Shown in pieces: positions 32,011 to 43,100 of a stretch of DNA of 64,000 nucleotides. This stretch comes from Albugo candida. Taxonomy: Eukaryota; Oomycota; Peronosporomycetes; Albuginales. The number at the start of each line of letters is the position of its first letter. Position 1 is the stretch's first letter. The position numbers and the translations under genes are program-made. The notes below the pieces were generated by a model that was not told the DNA's origin, did not search any database, and was given only the letters and a program-made list of their open reading frames with translations. The stretch covers positions 1 through 64,000 of the forward strand of contig JBDOQK010000073.1 of the NCBI GenBank assembly GCA_040437565.1, given 5' to 3'.

Positions 32011-33271
32011 CTATTTTGCCTCAAATTCCAGTAAGTTTATAGTCCTCTCTGCGATAGTGAGTGCGGACGTAAGTCCAGGCGACTCAATTCCACATAAATG
32101 CACAACTCCGGGCACTCGGTGCACAGACGGTCCCTAAACCTCAGCTCGCGGTTCACATCGGAAATCACTGGCGGGGAAGTGCTCACGTACCGCAATGCAG
32201 AAATCCTCATGCAATTGCCCATTTACCTGAGTGATTTTAGGTCGAATCCCACAATAATCGGCCTCTAAGTCGTCTGCATCGACCGCAGGCCAATATCTTT
32301 GGATACGCTCAACAAACCCGACCTTTTTCCTATCATCCGGGACATAATCAATTCGGTCCACGAGCTCAACATCGGGCCCAAACCGTGCGGAACCGTCCAT
32401 ACTGAGAGTCAAATGAATGCCAAGACCTCCCGGCTCTGGAACAGGATAGATCAGACGCTTAAAAGGAACTGGAACACTTGGACGTAATCGAAAGTATGTT
32501 CCCTTGCTCCATTTTAACGGCAGACGGGGTCGATTCACATCATGAAGGGGCCACAAATTAGGTGCTAAAAGTCCAGTGGCATTCACAAATAAGTGCGCTT
32601 CCACATCGTAAAGTTCGCCTTCTTGCGCCACCGAAATCCTTTGACAATTGGAATCAAATCGGATGCTTTTAACAGTTGCGTTGGTGAGAATACTGACTCC
32701 ATGACGCGTAGCGTCGCGCTCCAAAGCGCCCATCAGCGCAGAAGAGTCGATAATGCCAGTCGAAGGGGAGAAAAGTGCCTACAGCTCGTATCAGCGATCA
32801 ATCCATTCCAAGACGCAATTCCACCTGATCACAGTCCAATTGAGGCTCCATAGCAGTGGCTTCGTCTCTTGATAGCATTCTCAAGTCGTGAACGCCATTC
32901 TTCAAGCCATTTTGTAACAAAAGATCGAGAATCTCGGTCTACGGAACGCTGTTATTCGATTCGTATGGCTATTTTCCACGTACTTGACCGCGTTCTGCAA
33001 CAATCAGTTTGCCGCATTTCCTAAAAGGAACTTCGTTATCGCTGCAAAATCGGTACAGAGCTTCTTTTCCAGCCACACAGAGCGCTGCCTTGAGCCCGGA
33101 AGATGGATAATAAATGCCCGCATGTACGACTTGACTGTTTCGAGATGAAGTTTCTTGCCCAATGTACGCATTTTTCTCCAGTACAAACGTTTCCAGGCCG
33201 CGTATTGCCGCCAAACGAGCGATACTGAGACCAATGACTCCGCCACCAGCGACCACCAAAGTTTTATTCAT
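32011..33271 (-). CDS. L-2-hydroxyglutarate dehydrogenase-like FAD oxidoreductase, four exons
   Basis: The exons are 32984-33271, 32825-32938, 32191-32778 and 32011-32133, all phase 0, with introns of 45, 46 and 57 nt. The product is 370 residues. The N-terminus is a Rossmann dinucleotide fold ([14 protein letters not shown]), followed by the family signature [17 protein letters not shown] and KCGKLIVA. Exon 3 carries [11 protein letters not shown] and GIRPKI; exon 4 carries [18 protein letters not shown]. These match the DAO-fold L-2-hydroxyglutarate dehydrogenase group, which oxidises L-2-hydroxyglutarate to 2-oxoglutarate. The protein is nearer in length to short bacterial-type members than to the longer mitochondrial human enzyme (about 460), and lacks a presequence, so its location and exact substrate are open. 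It sits 40 bp behind the kinesin. Confidence 0.88.
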
Positions 33272-33311
33272 CAGTATACAAAAACCAAGATTAAATTTTC
33301 ATTGGGTCTCA

Positions 33312-36300
33312 TTATTGCTGAGTACATGCGGGTTTCTCGTCTTCGTCTTTGGCCACCAATTCGTTTGAAAGGGTCCATTCGTTCAGATTTCGAGTCTCAC
33401 GAGGTTCCCGAGCTTCAATTGGTGCATCAACGCGTGGAAGCTCATTCATTGCGCCTTTAAAGGACTTTTTCATGTGTCGATTTTCAACCATTAAATCGAG
33501 ATTCTCTTTCTCCAAATACGCGATTTTATCACGGGATTCGGCACATGCGGCTTGGTGATCGGCTTCCAAACGTACCACTCGTTGCTCAAGTCTCTCCTTC
33601 TCACGTTGTGCCTCTAAAAGCTCCATTTTCGTCGTACTGGCTTCCTGCAACTTGATCGTATCTCGAAGTCTTGTGATTTCTTGCTTGTGGCGCTCCAATT
33701 CAACAGACTCGGTACTTTGTTGTTTTGTAAGTGTCTCGACACGCTGTTGTAAAGCATGTCGATCCCGTACGAGCTTTTGATAGATCTCAATGGTTCCAGT
33801 GGTCATTTTCACTCGTTCCAAAGTCTCAATTCTCTCCTTTTGCGTCCTCACAACTGATTCCAATTCATCTTTGGCACTTGATACGCGTTGTAGCTGCTGT
33901 CTTGACTCGAGGACCTGTTGCTCGGCACATTTTAGCGACTCGGAGACATCTTCGAGTGCGTTACGCTGCTGATATACATCGCATTCCAGCTTCTCGTTGC
34001 GGATCTTCCAGTCATCTGCCTCGTGAAGCGCTTCCTTGGCCGCCAATAATTGCTCTTCTTTGGCTCGTAACGCAGACTCACTACTTTGTAGCTGCACGGA
34101 GAGCTCCTTTGCAAGCTTGTTCTTTTCCATTTCGATACGATTCTTTGCTTCCATAAGCGATTGACGTTCCATCAACAATTTTTCTCGTGAGTTTTTTTCG
34201 CCTTCAGCGATACGCATGCGATCCTCAAATTCTTCACGCATTTTCTTTTGCTGGAAACGAAGCTCTTCCAAAGCGCTGTTTCGATCCTGCGTCGCGCGAT
34301 CGAGTGCACCTTCCAGCTCTTTGCACCGTGTGATGGCCACTTGCTCACGATGGTGAGATTCTTGGACGATATTCTCCAAACGTCGAACCGATTCCATCAG
34401 CGAATTCGCTTCCGTTTGTTTCTTCTGAAGCATTTCTGAATACGATTGCACATCTAATTTGAGAGTTTCGTTGCTTTCTTTGAGACATAAAAGTTCTTTT
34501 CGCATTTGTTCGTAAGCCAATGACTGAGTCTCATTGCAACTACGTTCATCCGTCAAAGAGGCATTCAGACGCTCCAGCGTCTCAATACGCCCGTGAAGCT
34601 CCATCGTCTGAGCGTTCCATTTGATCTGCAAATTCTCATTTTCAAGTACTTTTGTTTTGAGTTCCTTTTCGACACTTTCGAATTGTTTTGTGAGTTCTGC
34701 ACGTTCAGCTTGAAAGCGCTCTCCTGTGCGATTCAGCTCACCATTTCTGTTTGCTAGGGCCTCTTTTAAGGCGTCCGTGTGCTTTTCCGCGACCGCGACA
34801 CGCATCTCCAGTGCGTGAACAGTCCGATTTCTTTCCTCTTTGAGCCTCAATGCGGTACTCAGACAATCCTCTCGCTGCATACTCAAAAACTCGAGACGGA
34901 TACGAGTAATCTCAGAGTTTTGCCGCGTTGCTTGCATTTCCATCGATTCAGTTTCGAACAGTTTTATCCGCTCCGCTTTGTTGGCGTCGTCCTTTTTTAT
35001 CGCATCCAACTCACTTAAATTTGCTTCGTACTCATTCCTCAACGTATTGAGTTGATTCTGAAATTGTGAGGCTTGTTCTTTTCGAAGTAAGTTGACTTCT
35101 TCTACTTCGATGAAAGCATTCTGAAGTTGATCAGTGAGCTCGCGGATTGCTTGTTCGTTATCGCTTTTCAGTCTTTCCAGCAACTTGGAATGAGTTTCTT
35201 TTTTTTCTGACAAATTGGACTCCGAGTCCAAAAGTGCTCTTTGAGTCTCGTGCAATTGTGCTTTTACGAGTGCTTGAGCTTCTTTGTCGGTTTTTAAGGC
35301 ATTTAACGCTTTGTTGGAAGCCTCCAGTTGCCTGCCCAGTTCGTCGTTCTTCGCTTTGAGCGACTCAATCAATGACTCTGTGGCTCCATTCTCCTGACGC
35401 TTGCTTTCTTCGACTTTCTTCGACTGATACGTGGCGATCACTCGGATCCAGTCAGCAAAACGGTCTTTCCACGAGCTTTTTTCGTCACATTTTAATTCGA
35501 TTCCCAATTGGGTTCGTACTTGCTCGTGAAAACACTTCCAAATTTCATTTTTTTCCGTCGCATTTTTCTCCGTGAGAGATAACTCGCTGATTGTCGGCTC
35601 CTCATCTCGAAGTCTTTTTCGCTCCAATGAATGTCGAGACTCTTGACATTCCATTCTCCAATCGCTTTCGAGGTTCTCCATGCTTTGCTTTAATTCACCG
35701 GGACACCAAGTCTCTCGTCCGCGTTTGATTCTCTTACACTCACTTCTTCCTTGTCGATCCTCTGAGCCGCTGACACTTGAGCTGCTCAACATGAGAGACA
35801 TAAGGTGCTGTATTTCAGTTTGTTTCTTCACCAGCGCCTCATTTTCTGCTTTTAGCGCCGTAACAGTTGCATTTTCGTTCGCCATCCGCTTAAGTTCTCG
35901 AACTTCTTTCTTCAATCGTCGAAGCTGAGCTTGATCGTCGAGGATCTCATTCACCACTGCTGAGGTTTGTATCTTTTTAGCTCGAGCTGCAAACTGTAAA
36001 GTGCTTTTCGTCTCGTCCAGAAACCGGTCCGATGGAGTCACACAGCAAATTATCAGTGTGCGAGTGTTCCCATCCAATGAATTCTGCAGCAAACGCGTCA
36101 ATTTACTGTCTCGAAATGGTGCTGAGGGTTGTTGAGGGTTCTGAGGCACGCTGAGGGATCCACTCACAGCTTTTTGACTCGCGAGTGCATTGATTACTCG
36201 AGAAAGCGTTAGAAGCGATTTATTGATATTCCCGGCTTCCCGTTGACGAATACCTTCAGCCATTGTATGTCGAAGACTCTCAGAGCCGGCCAGGTCGACA

Positions 36301-37202
36301 AAATTGAGCGACGCGACCAGAACAGCTCCATTCACATCGTCCTCCGAGGTTCTTCGGTCCCTCAAATCGACCATGCTACTTCCCTCAGAGTTGCTTGCCC
36401 CCTCAAAATTGTCAGGAACTAATTTTTGCTTACTTTCAATGATTATTCGAAAGATGGCGTGTGACCTGGAAGATTTCTCGTTCATTGCGGTCTGTCCAAT
36501 TGTTCGACGCTGATTACCTTGCGTGAGCAACTGGAAGATGCTTTGAGCGTTCGTAATAATTTCCTCTTGTGAGTCCACGTAGACTCCTTTCTTGCGAGGA
36601 TCCTCACGAATTTTGAGGGTTTGTTTTTCCTCAGTGAGACTCAATAAATCGCGAATGACCTCATTGTAGATTTCAAAGTACGCGACTCGGAGGAGAAAGT
36701 CGCGATCCGAACACGACTCAATAAAGTTGAAAATATCACTTACTGCCAATGGGATGATACCTTTATCAGCATTAAATGGAGAATTGTCCAATAGGAGCGT
36801 TTCGCCTTGCATCGTGTGTGTTTTTCCCGATGAAGTTTGACCGTACGCGAAAATGGTCCCATTGATCCCGTTCATCGCTGATTGAACAATATCGTGAGCT
36901 ACATGTTCATAAATATCCAATGTGCTTTGCTCTGGACCAAATATGTGATCGTATTGGAATGTATTCTGCTTCCCAGGTAATGGTTGTTCTGTAACAGCAT
37001 GAAGCACCGTAATTGCATGCAAATTCGGTATGATACGCAGAATGTTTGTATCTTTAGCGCGTTCTTCGCGTTCCGTAAGAGGACGCACTCGTATACAGAC
37101 TGCGATGTTCTCAATTAACGAGGAATCGCTCGTTGTGCATTCATTTGTGTGATCGTGAGTTGGTTCCATGAGCGCATCATCTGGAATCGCATCGGAATCC
37201 AT
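33312..37202 (-). CDS. Kinesin with N-terminal motor, CENP-E (kinesin-7) like
   Basis: A 1,296-residue single-exon protein. The motor domain covers about residues 30-425. It has the P-loop GQTSSGKT at 121-128, switch I NEKSSRSHAIF, switch II VDLAGSE and the SKLTRLLQNSLDG helix. The remaining 870 residues are nearly continuous heptad-type coiled coil rich in Glu, Lys, Gln and Leu, with no second globular domain. An N-terminal motor with a neck followed by a very long stalk fits kinesin-7/CENP-E-type plus-end motors that work at the mitotic spindle; the subfamily is inferred from layout. All nucleotide-binding motifs are intact. Cargo is unknown. Confidence 0.9.
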   Translation of the reverse strand: MDSDAIPDDALMEPTHDHTNECTTSDSSLIENIAVCIRVRPLTEREERAKDTNILRIIPNLHAITVLHAVTEQPLPGKQNTFQYDHIFGPEQSTLDIYEHVAHDIVQSAMNGINGTIFAYGQTSSGKTHTMQGETLLLDNSPFNADKGIIPLAVSDIFNFIESCSDRDFLLRVAYFEIYNEVIRDLLSLTEEKQTLKIREDPRKKGVYVDSQEEIITNAQSIFQLLTQGNQRRTIGQTAMNEKSSRSHAIFRIIIESKQKLVPDNFEGASNSEGSSMVDLRDRRTSEDDVNGAVLVASLNFVDLAGSESLRHTMAEGIRQREAGNINKSLLTLSRVINALASQKAVSGSLSVPQNPQQPSAPFRDSKLTRLLQNSLDGNTRTLIICCVTPSDRFLDETKSTLQFAARAKKIQTSAVVNEILDDQAQLRRLKKEVRELKRMANENATVTALKAENEALVKKQTEIQHLMSLMLSSSSVSGSEDRQGRSECKRIKRGRETWCPGELKQSMENLESDWRMECQESRHSLERKRLRDEEPTISELSLTEKNATEKNEIWKCFHEQVRTQLGIELKCDEKSSWKDRFADWIRVIATYQSKKVEESKRQENGATESLIESLKAKNDELGRQLEASNKALNALKTDKEAQALVKAQLHETQRALLDSESNLSEKKETHSKLLERLKSDNEQAIRELTDQLQNAFIEVEEVNLLRKEQASQFQNQLNTLRNEYEANLSELDAIKKDDANKAERIKLFETESMEMQATRQNSEITRIRLEFLSMQREDCLSTALRLKEERNRTVHALEMRVAVAEKHTDALKEALANRNGELNRTGERFQAERAELTKQFESVEKELKTKVLENENLQIKWNAQTMELHGRIETLERLNASLTDERSCNETQSLAYEQMRKELLCLKESNETLKLDVQSYSEMLQKKQTEANSLMESVRRLENIVQESHHREQVAITRCKELEGALDRATQDRNSALEELRFQQKKMREEFEDRMRIAEGEKNSREKLLMERQSLMEAKNRIEMEKNKLAKELSVQLQSSESALRAKEEQLLAAKEALHEADDWKIRNEKLECDVYQQRNALEDVSESLKCAEQQVLESRQQLQRVSSAKDELESVVRTQKERIETLERVKMTTGTIEIYQKLVRDRHALQQRVETLTKQQSTESVELERHKQEITRLRDTIKLQEASTTKMELLEAQREKERLEQRVVRLEADHQAACAESRDKIAYLEKENLDLMVENRHMKKSFKGAMNELPRVDAPIEAREPRETRNLNEWTLSNELVAKDEDEKPACTQQ

Positions 37203-37347
37203 TTCGTGTCCAGTCCAAATACCTTAAGTGCGTTTTCGCGGTCTTTTCTTGGAACCCACCCATTTACACATGTTATTTGGTTCTGAAGAGCAAGTTCGTT
37301 CACTTCGAGTTACATGCAACTGACTATAAATCCAATAATTAAAACTT

Positions 37348-39904
37348 TCACTCTTCTTTGACGTACTCAAATTCATCAGAAAGAGACCCATCGGGTTCAC
37401 ACGACAATTGCGTGCGTATTGTGTTCGCGTCCCCAAACCGTCTCAGTATATCGTCACCGCATTGGTGTATATCCTCACTACAATCCAAAATCGCACCACT
37501 CGACGTCCTCAGATAATATTTTACCATTCTCACTCTTTTCCTCTTCCTCCGAAAAATGGCGAAATGAGTCCGTTTCCTCTCATCCTCAAAGGCAACACAG
37601 CTTTCCTCACTTTTGCAGCGTATCGCTCGCCGCAGCCTTTCCATTGAGATTTCATTGTTTTGTGGCATGAAGAGGTCGCTTTCACGCGCGTGCAGCCGGC
37701 GGTACATGTCCAGCACACGTCCATTGGCGTGAACGTATAGTACATGGAGATAGAATGAGGATATAGCGATACTCAAGTACGTGAGGTACAGCATCCACGT
37801 GAGGGAGACGCCGACGATGCCGCTTCCTTGAGCTCCATGGAACCGCGAATACAGCTTGAATGCATCGCCTTCCACGCATAAACAATCCTGGGATGACAGG
37901 GCATTGCGTACACAAGCAGTTTGCGTCCAAAAATGCGATTTACATTGATATTGGTGCGTGAGTGCGTCAACAATGAAAATGAGGAATGGATCGAGGAAAG
38001 CAGAAATCCCCAAAGAAACGACAAATTCAGATCCGAATGCGGGAAGCTCGAACAAAAGCTTCTGGAACGCGAGGGTGAAGCCAGATGCCGCTACAAATAG
38101 CATATAATTCGCAAAACATCCGATCAAAATGACTCCGATTTCTAGATTGAGGGAAATATTTGCTGGTGTGTATTTGACAAAACACGTCCACGAACGCATT
38201 TGGAAGTTGTAGACGGGGACGTGAAGGCTTCGTAGCAGTGTCCATTGGCTCAGGTAGTGGATATACATCCGCATCCACAAGACCAGCAAAAAAATCGCCA
38301 AAGAGTGCCATAATTCCATTCTGTACCATGCGTTCCAACTCTTGCCGAAAACGAGCTCATGACGGAAGAAATAAAGTTTCCAACCGACAATAGATCGCTT
38401 ATGACGTGAAGAGAGGCAATCTAGCGTATCGATCGCAAATGTATGCGCATCCTCATCAAAATGAGGGAGGATTTCAAGATCTTTTTCGGTGAGAGTGACG
38501 CCATCTCGAAACGATAAAAGCCCTTTGTCTGTCTCTCGATCATATTTGTGAGACATTATATCTTCAGACTGCACGATGGAAAGTAAGAAACATTCCTTCT
38601 TTGGCACACAACATTTGGCTTACCGCGACATGAATCTTGGCACACGTATGTTTCCTAGCGTTCGCGGTCTTCAACAGCTGAAGTTTCTTCCAAACATTTG
38701 TCCGAACGTTCACTCGGTCTTTTTTGTGCGCAGAAGCACTCCGTAAATCAATTTCTGCATCGAAATCCGACCCGAATGTCCACTCATTTCGCATGGCTCG
38801 AGGATGGAGGCGTTCCCTCATACAGCGCACATTGAGTCGATCGTTTCCTCGTGTCATCAATTTCATTTCAAAATAGAAATTCCCGAGCCAACAAGAGAGA
38901 TCTCGCGCACACAGTCGTTCCATCCCTTGAAATGTCGTCACATTGGGGTCAACAGGACCTCGAAGGAAAAGAATCTTGAATTTCCCAGTCAAAAGCTCGC
39001 AAGGACCGGAAGAAACGGGAATCGCACCCCACCCAACAACATCTTCTCTAACCAACACGGACGAATGATGCGTGGGTGAAAGCGAGACAAGCTCAAACAC
39101 AATCACATGAAGCGGAGTCACGTCACACTCCGCCGGGCAGTGCAAGAAAAACCGCTGATGAATACGAAAATCGATCGTATTACGATGATACAAAGGCTTG
39201 GTAAAGTGAGGCAATTCCCATTCATTTTTGAACGCGTGAGTCCGACCAGAAATCAAAGACCACTCCAAAGGTTGGCCGCCTAATCGATCATACAATCTCG
39301 CCACTACCATATACATTCCGGACAGCAATGTATCTCCAACACCTTTGATGACTCGTGCTCGTATTTCCATCGCGACAGGAATTCGACTCGATTCAACACG
39401 AAATTCGCGTCGAAACGAATCAAGCCAAGACAATTGCAACGTCCCAAATTGTTGATGTACATACGCATTCTGCCGACCCAACTTCCATTCCAATCGACGT
39501 TGCGCGTGACAGAATGCATTCTCCAGCTTTCGATGAAGAATCTGGAATTGACTCACGGCCTCAGCTCGACTCTTTGACTCATTTTTATGTCGCCTCTTTG
39601 CCTCAGCCCGCAATTGTTCCCTCCTCATTCGTTCATGAGTTTCTAACAATCGCATTCGATACTCATACGCACGTGTCTCTCGATCTTCCCGTTCCATCCA
39701 TAAACTCTGCATCAATCGCTCCCGTGCATGGATCTGTTCCAAAGGTATGTCACCGACAATCACTTGAGCGTCCGAAATGACAAGTTCGAATTCGCTGAGA
39801 TACGAACGCATATCAATAACCGCATCGTCTTCCGTCTTGGTCGTCGGAACATAAATGAAAGATGCGCTACTTTCCACCTCATTTTCGAGCGTCAGATGTT
39901 CCAT
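37348..39904 (-). CDS. Large multi-pass membrane protein with N-terminal coiled coil and C2-like region, two exons
   Basis: The exons are 38624-39904 and 37348-38568, joined in phase 0 over a 55-nt intron with a GTAAGC donor and CGTGCAG acceptor. The product is 833 residues. Residues 1-55 are polar and about 56-150 form a charged coiled coil. About 175-350 look like a beta-sandwich of C2 type (GMYMVVARLYDRLGG, LHVIVFELVSL, FKILFLRGP). Four to six hydrophobic segments lie in exon 2, including AIFLLVLWMRMYIHYL and WMLYLTYLSIAISSFY, followed by a basic cytoplasmic tail. Read separately, the exons would look like two genes. I do not recognise the family; the layout suits a membrane-anchored structural or ciliary protein, which is speculation. 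Confidence 0.7.
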
Positions 39905-40196
39905 AAGCGACTCATTCTGAAGAATGTATTAATAAAAACTGTTACATGTCACAAAGGCGCCATTTATTTCATGCGATACATTGTGTAATTATCGGCTTCA
40001 GTCAGTCTAAAATTTCGAATTCTTCACGCGTCAGAAAGAGAATCGCTCCTTTTATAAAGTGGAAGGAACCATTGGCTGTCGGAAAAAATGTCTGGAAAGA
40101 AGTCGTTCGATTACGCAACCGCGAAAAATTGTAGTAGCGACTTAAGAGCTTCAGTTGCTTGAGTTGTTATTCACAACTCTTTTTCAACGGAGACGT

Positions 40197-43100
40197 ATGA
40201 GCGCAAAGTTGGAGACCAAAAAAGTCGAGTCGAATCGCGCTACTTTGATCAACTGGCAGGATCCTCATGCGCTTTATGAGCGCGTTGCGACGAAGCTCGA
40301 GAATGCGTTGGGGCAGCCGTTACCACAAATGGAAGTCCGTTTTCAGAATATAACAATTACCGCCAAGATGGAGCGAGGGAAGGATGAGTCTGGGAAAATG
40401 CCGACATTTGGGAATGCGGCGATGCGTGTCGCTCAAAAATGCTGTCGAGATTATCGAGAAACGCACGAAAAAGTGATTTTAGACGACGTGTCTGGGGTTC
40501 TACGACCAGGATCCATGACACTCGTTTTAGGGCAACCAGCTTCGGGTAAATCCACACTGTTGAAATACCTTAGTGGTCGGTTTCACCATAAGAAAAACGT
40601 GAGTATACGAGGCGAAGTTTCATATAACGGTGTCGCTAACCACCAGTTAACTGCTGTACTACCACAATTCGTCTCGTACGTCAGTCAAAAAGATGAACAT
40701 TTTGCCGATTTGACTGTGAAGGAGACGCTCGAATTTGCGAGAAATCTAACTGCGTGGAAATTTCCTCAGCCTTTAGCTCGAAAACTACAGAAAATTACGT
40801 CTGAAAATGCGGTCGAGGCGCTCGCACTCGCTAACGCGATGTATCAGCACTACCCTGATATTGTAATTGAGTCATACGGGCTTCAAGATTGCAAGGATAC
40901 AAAAATCGGAAGTGGAATGCTTCGCGGCGTTTCCGGTGGGGAACGTAAACGTGTCACAAGCGGAGAGATGGAAATTGGGTTTCGTAATGTCACATTCATG
41001 GATGAAATCAGTACGGGGCTCGATAGNNNNNNNNNNNNNNNNNNNNNNNNNNNNNNNNNNNNNNNNNNNNNNNNNNNNNNNNNNNNNNNNNNNNNNNNNN
41101 NNNNNNNNNNNNNNNNNNNNNNNNNNTATTGTAATTGAGTCATACGGGCTTCAAGATTGCAAGGATACAAAAATCGGAAGTGGAATGCTTCGCGGCGTTT
41201 CCGGTGGGGAACGTAAACGTGTCACAAGCGGAGAGATGGAAATTGGGTTTCGTAATGTCACATTCATGGATGAAATCAGTACGGGGCTCGATAGTGCAGC
41301 AACACTCGATATTATAAAGTTACAACGCACACTTGCCCGTACCTTCCACAAAACAATTGTCATTGCACTTCTACAGCCTTCACCGCAAGTGTTTGAGCTA
41401 TTCGATCATGTGATTTTGTTAAATCAAGGTCATGTGATGTATCAAGGACCACGCGAGAAAGCAGTCCACTATTTTGAGAAGATGGGGTTTGTTCGTCCGT
41501 GTGATCGCGATCCAGCAGATTTTCTCCTCGATATTGGAACCAAAGAGCAAGTTCGATACCAGACATCCAATTTCCGGTCGGTGAGCTTACCTCGAACCCC
41601 GGAAGAATTCGCACATGCGTTCCGGAGATCGCGGTATTACGCTCGAATACAGCAGCAAGTTTGCGAGCCAATGAATCCTACACTTCGGCGGGATGTAGAA
41701 GAGTATATGGAGCCTAGTAAACCGTTCACGGTGAGCTATTTCCGGGAATTATGTGTTCTTACGAAACGAAGTTGGCTGCTTACTATTCGCAATCCAGCAC
41801 TTGTGCAAGGCCGAACGCTCATGATAATAATATCTGGGCTCTTATACGGCACCATTTTCTACCAAATCGAGCCAACAAACATTCAAGTTATGCTTGGAGT
41901 CTTTTTCGCATCGACTATGTTTATCGCGCTAGGGCAAGTGGCTATGATTCCAACATTTATTGAGGCTCGTGACATATTTTACAAACAACGTGACGCCAAT
42001 TTTCATCGAACGAGCTGCTTCATATTTGCCAATACGCTTNNNNNNNNNNNNNNNNNNNNNNNNNNNNNNNNNNNNNNNNNNNNNNNNNNNNNNNNNNNNN
42101 NNNNNNNNNNNNNNNNNNNNNNNNNNNNNNNNNNNNNNNGCTTGGAGTCTTTTTCGCATCGACTATGTTTATCGCGCTAGGGCAAGTGGCTATGATTCCA
42201 ACATTTATTGAGGCTCGTGACATATTTTACAAACAACGTGACGCCAATTTTCATCGAACGAGCTGCTTCATATTTGCCAATACGCTTATACAAATGATAC
42301 CCATCGTGTTGCGTGGACTTGTATTTGGAACTATGGTGTACTGGTTCTGCGGTCTGGTACCTGCATTCTCGTCATTCGCGCTGTTCATCCTCGTGATGAT
42401 TGTGGTCGGACTGGTTTTCAATGCGTGGTTTTTCTTTATTGCAATGATATCGTCCGATATCCACATTGCTCATCCATTTGCGATGCTTTCCATCTTATTC
42501 TTTGCATTGTATGCGGGGTTCATCGTTGTCCGGTCACAAATTCCCAATTATCTTTTATGGATTTATTGGAATAATCCGATTTCCTGGTGCATCCGTATGC
42601 TTGGAATCAACCAGTACCGTAACAGCACACTCGATGTTTATGTGTATGAAGGGATCAATTACTGTGAGCGATTTGGTACGACGTTTGGAAAATACTCCTT
42701 AAAGCTTTTTGATGTGTACACGGATCAAAAATGGATTTTGTATGGATTTATATACTTATGCGCAATGTATGTGCTACTTACAATTGCGAGTATTTTCGTG
42801 CTCGAGTATCAACGCGTCGACGTTCACGATTACTCGTCTGCTCCGATGGAAGAGATCGATGACGAGGATACCACTCATGAAGCTCGAAAAGACAGCTATA
42901 CCACGCTGCAGACACCAATGGACAATCAAGAAGAGGTCCGTTTGCCAATCGGCCACGAGGATGCAGCATTTGTACCCGTGACACTCTGTTTCAAGAATTT
43001 ATATTACTCGGTCCCCGACCCGAATGCCCCAAAACAGGATCTTACATTACTTCAGGGTATTTCAGGATATGCAATGCCTGGCACAATGACCGCGTTGATG

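Noticed and set aside
37348-38607. Separate gene starting with MPKKECF upstream of the membrane helices
   Set aside because: The first 13 codons lie inside a clean GTAAGC...TGCAG intron that joins this frame in phase to the upstream frame.
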